Source: Tetraselmis striata (Eukaryota > Chlorophyta > Chlorodendrophyceae > Chlorodendrales > Chlorodendraceae). From it: a stretch of 64,000 bases of DNA. The DNA lies in assembly GCA_006384855.1 (NCBI GenBank), contig VCJN01002002.1, positions 310,001-374,000 on the forward strand, given 5' to 3'. Both the position numbers and the translations under genes were made by a program. A model generated the notes under the pieces. That model saw nothing but the letters and a program-made list of their open reading frames with translations. It had not been told where the DNA came from and searched no databases. Positions within the stretch are counted from its first letter, which is position 1. Every line of letters starts with the position of its first letter. Positions 58,201 to 64,000 of this stretch are shown in pieces.

Positions 58201-61200
58201 TCGATTAAACAGATTTGTGACAATTACAATATGTATTGACGCTACGAGTACGTGTACAATGTGTACCTGAGGCTACGACGGGTAGATATTGTACGATGCC
58301 ACGCTGCTGTGTGGCAAGCGCTGTGATTTTGAGGCGGATGTCGCCTCGATTGTACCACATGAAATGCCGACCTGACTATCGATACTATCGACCAATTGTC
58401 TACCTGATCATCGATGGTGTCGGCTCATGGCTATCCAGCGGACGGATCCGATCTTGACAATGTATCGCTTCCTCATGCGGATGGTTAGCAGTCACTGGGA
58501 GCTGCTGATGCGTATGTGCGGCGGCATTCTGGCAAGGGCGGTGCGGGCCCGCCTGACCTGCTTCTCGAAGAAGTCCCGGTCCTGCGGGCCCCGGCTCCAG
58601 CCCGGCATGCGGTTGGCCTCGACCAGCATGAGCTCCTCCAACCCTGTCATGCGCCAGTCGGTGTCCTTCCTCGTGGGCGCCGTCTTGGGGGGCTCCGACC
58701 CGGTGAGCAGCCTGCAAGGTAGAGCGCATGAAGCAATCCTGTGAGCAGTGGAATGCCTGCGTGTTTGGTTATTTTGTGTATACTATATATATATATATGT
58801 AGCATATATAGCATATACAATAGCGTATATCTATGTAGTATTTATGCTGTACATTGTTTTCATACAATAAAATAACTACAATATATATAACACAAAATAG
58901 ACAGCGAAACCAAAAACACAATAATTGATACATAGTAAAAGAAAATACAAAAAAGATTGCACGAATTCTATTATAAACTCACAGTAGAACACAACAAATA
59001 GTGGGTTGTTGAGGGACCAGAGGGAAAGGGCAGGCAGGCGTCGTGTTGTGCAGCGCGGCTGGGGGAGTGGCATGCCGTGCTGGCTACGCTGTGCCTACCT
59101 CCGCAGGGTCTGGTTCAGCAGCTTGTTGCCGATGGCCGGCACCTGGAGGAGCAGGACAGGCGACAGCCGGCCGAGTGCTGGCGAGGGTGCTGTCGCGCAA
59201 GCGCCGGCGCTGCCCAGGCGCAGGGCCATGGCGGCGGCGGAGGGCGCGCCTGCCGGGGTGGTGACCGCAGGGGTGGACATGGTGTCCCAGATGGACGGCA
59301 GCGACGACGCGCTGTCCTCCTCATCGCTATCGTCCCTCTGGGAACTGAGGTTGCCGCTGGCGCTCTCGAACAGCTTCCGCACGGGGCTGCTCTCGTGGTG
59401 CTTGGCCGCGGGGCTGGATGGCCCCGGGGAGGAGGGCGCCTTCCCGGAGCCTGCCTCCTCAACCTCATCTGACTCCGCAAACGTCCCGTCCACGCCGGCC
59501 CCCGCCCCCCCCGCCTCCGCCTCCCCCTCCGCATATTCTTCCTCTCCCTCCTCCCAGTCCTCCTCCCCATCCCCTGTCCCCCTGCTCTCGCCAGTCCTGC
59601 GGCGGGCCTGCTTCCGAACAGGTGGCTGCAGCACCGGAGCAAGCAACCGTCAGGCCGCGCTCCAGCACGGACACTCGGCATCGCACGCCAAACCATGTCT
59701 GGCGCGCAGCGTACCGGTGTGAAGAGACTCTTCTGGCTCAGCTCCTCCATGGCGGCATTAAGGTTCCATCCCTGCAAGAGGGGGGGGGGGGGCAGGGGCG
59801 GGTCGACGAAGACACATTACTAACCTTGACCGTGTGCGCTGCTCAACGTGAGGGCTCAACTATATGCCACTGGCATGCGGTCACTGTATCACGCCCCCGG
59901 TTGGCATGACGCCATCCCATCGCATCCTTGATCATATGCGCCGATTGGGAGGACCCCCCCCCCCCCCCCCCCCCCCAAACCCTGACGGCTATTGTTCCCG
60001 CTGTACTGATTTTGTGCTACTGCCCCCCCCCCCTCCCCCCTTCGCAGTTGTTTGAGCTCCGGGTCAGCAGAGGCGCCGTGGGGGCACTTTGGGCAGAAGA
60101 GAGGCAGGCGGTGCGAGCAACTGCGGCACAGATAGGGATGCCATCCTCGGGGAGTTCACCTTGGCGCGCTTCACCTGCAGAAACTCCTCCGCCACGTCGT
60201 CCCCGTCATGCAGGCTGTCCAGGTAGGTGAGCTCCTCCTGCAGCTTTGAGGCCGTCTTGAAGATCCGTGTCCGCGCCGGCACGGAGTGCCTCAGGGCGGC
60301 ATTGCGGGCCATGACCTGGGCCTCGCGGGCCTCCGCCTGCAGGGGCGCACGGAGCGCGGGATGGCCGTTGTCAGCAATGGCCACGGCCCACGGTGTTCCC
60401 CGCCCAGACAACCCAAAATTCGTGTGATTGCGAATGTGTGGCTTTGGTAGAATACGGGGGGGGGGGGGGGGGGGGGAGTCTGCCAATGAGTCATCAGTCA
60501 GTACGAGTGGACCAAGTCGGCATTTGGCTAGGTTGGAAGCCAGCCCGGTTGTTTTAATTGGAATGTGGGTCAGAGAGCCGTCGAGGAGTAAAGACGCGTG
60601 CCGGGAAGAAAGGGTCGGTAGGCACACGGCGAGCATGATGGGACTGGCGCGCCTCACCCGATAGGCCCTGATACTGTTTTGGTAATGCACACTGTTGCGG
60701 CCGTACTTGAGCTCTGCGTCAAGCTGAAACCTCGCCAGCGGCGACGCGTCGGCATCGAGCGTGCGCAGCTCCGCAATGCTGACCCGGGAGAGCGCCTCCA
60801 GCGCGGATGTGCTGAACTCCTTCATCCTGCGCAGCTCCCGCCGCTTCTCCTTCCCGAATTCCGCTAGCTTGAGGGTGGTCTCGAAGGAGTCGTGCTCGTA
60901 GGCTATGCGCGATGTCCACAGTGGCTCGTCCCGCCGGGAGCTGTTCCCTTCTCCGCTTTCCTCCTCATCCGCGCCATCGAGGCTACAAAACCACCCGACT
61001 TTGTGCGTCAGCACTCCCGCCGCCCGACTCCCGGCGATGGCCCATGCAGTCGCACAGGGAGTAAGCATGTCCACACCGGTGAGCATGTCTAAAAGGATTG
61101 GGCTTGTGCATGGGTTAATGAATGACAGCCGCGTAATCGGCGGGGGCAGAGATATCACACACAATTGCCCAGCCGTGCCCAGAGTATTCTCCGAATGGGT

Positions 61201-61894
61201 GCATCGATGCTATGCACGCGAACGCAGGAGGGCGAGGGTAGGGGGGGTGTCCCACTTTGCCGCTAATACCAGCTGGCGGTTGCTCTTAGCCTTGGCGAGG
61301 GACGGTTGGGGTTTCCATGATTTTCGCGCCTGCAGGTTGGCCAGCAGCGGCGGTGGCGACGCCGGCCGCATGGCTCCGAGGTTGGGAACGGTGATCTCTC
61401 GCAACATGGGCGTCATGGGTGATGTCGGCCGAGTGCTGTACTCGCTGCTGGTTGGGGAGGGCAGCGCCCACGCGCTCGCGAAGGACCTGTCGGGATCACG
61501 AGTATTGCATATGGTCAGCTTGATCGGCGTTGTACTCAAAATGTAAAGCGCAGGTAGGTACGGGCTGGGTATATTCAATGGGGTAAGTGCGGATCTTCGC
61601 CTGATGAGTTACAGTGGCTGTGAATCCAAGACCACATGCATGCCCGCTGCGCCCCTTCATATTAATGTAGGGCCGCTGGATCAGGTGACATGGAATGGGC
61701 GGCCCTCGCCTGAGAGTCTTGGGCAGGGCGCCTGGCGGTGCGTCCAGGATGTTCCCCTCCCAGGGGTCATAGTCGTCCTCCAAGGACTCTCGCCTATAGT
61801 ACTTCCGGGGAGTTGTCGCGTCGCTCCGCCATGGCTTCTTGCTAGTCACTTTCCGGGCGTTCCACTCCCTGCCGGAGTCGTGAGCCTGCAGCAT
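44957..61894 (-). CDS. Large multi-exon LRR protein with triple novel module and DUF4476-like domain
   Basis: Proposed minus-strand exons, 5' to 3', are 61894 to ~61600 (provisional), 61486-61256, 60982-60658, 60336-60175, 59771-59715, 59625-59099, 58711-58558, 57861-57676, 57081-56857, 55726-55466, 54920-54756, 53950-53492, 52734-52612, 52026-51662, 50312-50107, 49651-49520, 48827-48564, 47715-47293, 46684-46278, 45826-45731 and 45084-44957. Together they give more than 1600 residues. Most junctions are phase 0 and agree. Three do not: the first exon's donor, 50107/49651 and 45731/45084; a missed small exon or a sequence error may explain each. Order: basic and Ser/Pro N-terminus, coiled/acidic regions, leucine-rich repeats, module copies 1-2, a charged linker, a DUF4476-like domain, module copy 3 and a basic tail. 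There is no signal peptide or TM helix, so it is probably intracellular. I do not recognise an orthologue. Confidence 0.7.
45731..46440 (-). other. Module copy 3
   Basis: Exon 46684-46278 continues after the DUF4476-like part with REDNSHLHRLHFSLRLSVED, EYLCGKRLAEYVVRLPNKPG and FRNLHINGAPVSV. The next exon (45826-45731) completes it with FWKTLCMLGKERKKPDASWD and PAGTLEFQLMYPD. It repeats the order seen in copies 1 and 2: Y/H-x-L-x-L strand, helix, L-x-I-N-G strand, P-x-G-x-L-x-F end. It is more diverged and has an insertion before the last strand. Confidence 0.5.
46196..46247. repeat. (GT)n microsatellite
   Basis: About 26 GT units lie in the intron of the LRR gene just downstream of the exon ending at 46278 (sense strand CA), next to a poly-G run at 46253-46266. 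Confidence 0.95.
46278..47715 (-). other. DUF4476-like helical domain
   Basis: Spliced exons 47715-47293 and 46684-46278 read ISAGLADVLQDDLPNCTPLE, LLRSFAGSKYVTCKQVLMIL, KLFNFHSTTNGSASQQRVAI and VQVLFTRLVDTVHFADVL. The pattern C-x-Q-V-x-x-I-x-x-x-F-x-F ... R-x-x-x-x-x-x-L-x-x-R-x-V-D-x-x-x-F is typical of DUF4476 domains in animals and protists. The phase-0 join CAG|GTG falls inside the motif and restores it. Upstream in the same exon is an acidic, helical linker (SVMELFRELEAQEEAASLAA). Confidence 0.55.
47815..47985. repeat. (AGCAAT)n hexanucleotide microsatellite
   Basis: About 20 units of agcaat with scattered 'agcaac' variants and one break lie within the intron between exons 48564 and 47715 of the LRR gene. 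Confidence 0.95.
49520..52734 (-). other. Module copies 1 and 2 (N-P-x-x-x-Y-x-L-x-L ... L-N-G)
   Basis: Copy 1 spans exons 52734-52612 and 52026-51662: FNRNNPAGQYRLDLADPTQR, then TWSEVKLNGRTLKL and PETGVLELRF. Copy 2 spans exons 50312-50107 and 49651-49520: FRPENPTAHYCLNLSRQLDR, then NFRNVMLNGP, PLKLDPDRFQLPPEG and IFTFDY. Shared elements are N-P-x2-x-Y-x-L-x-L at the start, a helix with R-x-I-A-x-x-L, then L-N-G and P-x-x-G-x-L/F-x-F/Y. Between them lies an alpha-helical segment (ICREIRSPGATDQWRLGLLQ). I cannot name the domain. Confidence 0.6.
53492..55726 (-). other. RNI-type leucine-rich repeat block (exons 55726-55466, 54920-54756, 53950-53492)
   Basis: Three adjoining phase-0 exons encode repeats of about 28 residues: VAKLILSGNNLDDGAIAVLA, LTHLDLSSNADMTWRACAAL, LEHLDLSRNAIGDKGLALLT, FLRRLYLSYCNITHVGAHHL, LAELRLGWNRLFHKGAAEMG, LTRLDVQSNGLGDRGAAYMA, LTHLNLSRNGVAGAGCLVLA and LTSLLLHDNPLGAEGGNHLL. 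The L-x-x-L-x-L-x-x-N-x-(I/L)-x-(D/A)-x-G-x-x-x-(L/M) pattern is that of ribonuclease-inhibitor/NLRC-like LRRs. Splicing at 54756/53950 falls inside a repeat and restores it, which supports the exon calls. Confidence 0.9.
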
Positions 61895-62985
61895 CGCGCC
61901 CAGCCTTGTGGCCCAGGCGATTCGGAGATTCTGCTACGGCACGCGATGCGCATGCACCTGCAACCGGGTAGGGAAGTTCCGGCAGCATCGCATCATTCAG
62001 CTTGTACGGAGGACTCCAGTGAGGCTTTTCTCAGTCCAAGCTTCAGAAATGCCCCACAACAATCTTCACGGCGTCCACCCTTGTTACTCTGCGGCTGTAC
62101 CATGTCGAGTGGCGCCCATATGGAGACCAGCGGGCGGAGCTTTAGAGAGGAAGGTGGAGACTGAGTTCCCTGTACATACGCCCAGCTGATTGTTCCAGAC
62201 CACGCCAAGGTCCATATTGCGCATCGCCAATTGCACCACCACGAACAATGGTATGCGACCCGGATGCCCCCCCCCCCCCCCCCCCCCCCCCCGGTTCTCC
62301 TCCTCCTTGATATCGACACAATACTCGTACCCGCGTCAAGACACGCTTTCCTGGCCATACCCGCCCATGCGCAACTTAAATAGGACAGAACGGCGACGCG
62401 GGCATGCCGAGCCGAGAGGCAACAGCAGTAGACATGGGGAGGCCCGCCCACCGCGCAGTTGATTCCGCCAGGACCGAGGCTCCTTTTGGTGCTTTTCCCG
62501 TCAGCAGGCAGAGCAACGGTAGGCCGCCAATAGCCTGCTACGTGACTTAACCTGTACTCATCGCTTTGCCCGCAGTCCGTGACTGTGCGCACCTGCGACG
62601 CTGTGTGCGTGATCGGCATGCCGCTTGACGACAGCGTCGCACTTCCACAGTTTCTGCCGGGCAGCTCGGGCTCGGCGGTGGGGCGCTCATCGCCACGCTG
62701 CGCTACCTATACGGGTACGCTACCCGTACGCAAGCGGAAAACGCGATATGCTACTGATCTCATAATACAGCAGCACGGATGATCGAAAAATAAGGATACC
62801 TGTAGCGACTACCTGTACCCTTTATTTATGGCGCTACCCAACAGGACATCGTCATACAGAGTACCTCGTATATTATCCGTTTAGCGGGTGATTCAGCATT
62901 TTGTTGTCCGGCTTGGAACTCGGGTAGATTTTTCGTGTAATTGCGCTGGCGGATCCAGCATCGATATCTAATACTTTCCTGAGCA
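61895..62985. other. Region upstream of the LRR gene, start unresolved
   Basis: Minus-strand frames here (for example CCGAFLKLGLRKASLESSVQ at about 62000-62060) could be a further 5' exon of the LRR gene, but no donor in matching phase was found. A run of about 26 C lies at 62267-62292. Promoter elements were not recognised. Confidence 0.35.
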
Positions 62986-62989
62986 CAGT

Positions 62990-63400
62990 CGTCCAGTGCA
63001 TTCCTGCCTGGAGCTTGAAGTCCACGCTGCTGGAGTTCAAGACCATGCCGTACGGGGACAAGTACAATGCAGTGCCCCGGCCACAGCTATGGATCTCTTT
63101 GAGTGCACCGCGTTGGGCAACATGCAATTGGGGCGGGCAGTGTGAGATGCGGCGTGGCACAACACGGAGCCAAGGCAACATGGCCATGTTCGAGAAATTC
63201 TGGACATGTCGGGGTGCACGGGCATTATCTTCAGCACAGTGGGCGAGGTGAGCAAGGGGGCGCGCCGCACATTGCGCGCTATCGAAATCGATGTCGCATG
63301 CTTATATTGGCCGCGGATCGGGGCGCCCTCTCATCACAGGGCACACGGTGCACCACATGGGCTCATCAATCCACAATCCACAACCGCTAATCGGTGTGCC
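62990..63400 (+). mobile_element. 3' fragment of the LINE, copy 3
   Basis: It matches 14770-15140 from 'gagcttgaagtccacg' through 'cccgggccac/ccccggccac', 'gtgggcgaggtgagcaaggg' and 'ggtgcaccac(c/a)(c/t)gggctca'. It has more indels than copy 2 and is truncated on both sides. The open frame through it (63103-63390) is shifted relative to the coding frame. Confidence 0.8.
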
Positions 63401-63589
63401 TCCAACCTCCAGCCCCGGTATTAGATCCAATATCCATAGATCATGGCCTCCGACTGGGGGTGTTAGGGTTACGCCTAGCGACTACCCTAGTACCACCACA
63501 AACATGCGACGCCGAGATTATGGCCAAGTAATTGTACATGTACCGCTGTACTGATTTTTCACGCGTATTATTACTGGTTCGGCCACAAT

Positions 63590-63668
63590 GTAAGGATATG
63601 TATGGAGATACCACACAAATCCCCATGTGGGTACCCAGTGCCTTGTGCGTTTTGCGCGGTATCCTTAC
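63590..63668. repeat. 79-bp mini inverted-end repeat, copy 1
   Basis: It is bounded by gtaaggata and tatccttac (9-bp inverted ends) and contains 'cacacaaatccccatgtggg' and 'gcgttttgcgc'. A second copy lies 200 bases downstream in the same orientation. Confidence 0.8.
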
Positions 63669-63866
63669 AGATGGTGCTTTTACGCACGCATTGGATCCGG
63701 GTTCGATCCCGCGGAGAAACACATAAAATATAAAATATGATATGATATGATATCCCGCAATGTTGGACGACCATGCCAATGCGGATCGCCACCGAATCCA
63801 AGCCGAAACGTTGCTGGAGGAGGTCCTCCATCCTATTGGGGGGGGGGGGGGGGGGGGGGGTGGAGT

Positions 63867-63941
63867 GTAAGGATATCTACCACACAAATCCCCATGTGGG
63901 TACCCAGTGCCTAGCTAGTGCGTTTTGCGCGGTATCCTTAC
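63867..63941. repeat. 75-bp mini inverted-end repeat, copy 2
   Basis: It has the same ends and core as 63590-63668, with a small deletion after gtaaggatat and a 4-bp 'ctag' insertion near 'gtgcctagctagtgcg'. It directly follows a run of 23 G (63838-63860). Confidence 0.8.
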
Positions 63942-64000
63942 ACACAACCAGACGCCAGTAATATTTCTTGTAACATACAGTACGCGCTATAACTTCTTAA

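Noticed and set aside
59418..59909. Plus-strand Pro-rich frame of 163 codons
   Set aside because: It is antisense of the acidic exon 59625-59099 and passes over a splice junction.
1..64000. rRNA, telomere repeats or organelle DNA
   Set aside because: No rRNA core sequences, telomere repeats or compact organelle gene order were seen.

Overview
The window comes from an intron-rich nuclear genome of a microbial eukaryote. A green alga is the best guess. The evidence is GC-rich spliced exons with GT..AG introns, a plant-type DUF4864-like protein with a transit-like N-terminus, a secreted TSP1/Cys-rich receptor-like protein, and a dense mix of LTR, LINE, tRNA-derived SINE, Tc1/mariner and inverted-repeat elements. 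There are no bacterial operons, ribosome-binding sites or CRISPR arrays. Species assignment is inference only.

Layout. 0.2-5.8 kb: a decayed LTR-type retroelement (gag with a CCHC knuckle, an integrase C-terminal scrap, a CXC cysteine cluster) between diverged direct repeats, followed by palindromic and minisatellite repeats. 7.5-8.3 kb: an unrecognised minus-strand ORF. 10.2-15.5 kb: a broken LINE whose reverse transcriptase is split by a 569-bp MITE; two more copies of its 3' end lie at 20.8 and 63 kb. 16.9-18.2 kb: a four-exon DUF4864-like gene facing a small secreted, probably GPI-anchored protein gene (18.45-19.02 kb, minus). 20.5-36.7 kb: a repeat-rich block with paired interspersed repeats, a 3.2-kb element with ~0.85-kb inverted ends, an XPG/EXO1-like nuclease ORF lacking one catalytic Asp, a cluster of SINEs, a ~315-bp satellite and a dead Tc1/mariner transposase.

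37.6-62 kb: the main genic block. A plus-strand gene (37560-42619) encodes a ~1245-residue type I membrane protein: signal peptide, a degenerate SGNH-hydrolase domain, TSP1 repeats, Cys-rich modules, one TM helix and a cytoplasmic tail. It converges on a minus-strand gene of about 17 kb (44957 to ~61900) with at least 20 exons and more than 1600 residues. That gene encodes acidic/coiled N-terminal regions, RNI-type leucine-rich repeats, three copies of an unnamed module and a DUF4476-like domain. Its introns carry long poly-C tracts on the sense strand (poly-G as displayed).

Exon coordinates were set by eye from GT..AG sites, reading-phase agreement and GC-rich third positions. Three junctions in the minus-strand gene do not agree in phase and are marked. 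The most unusual items are the SGNH-TSP1 pseudoenzyme receptor and the LRR/triple-module/DUF4476-like protein. Nothing here proves a new defence or signalling system.
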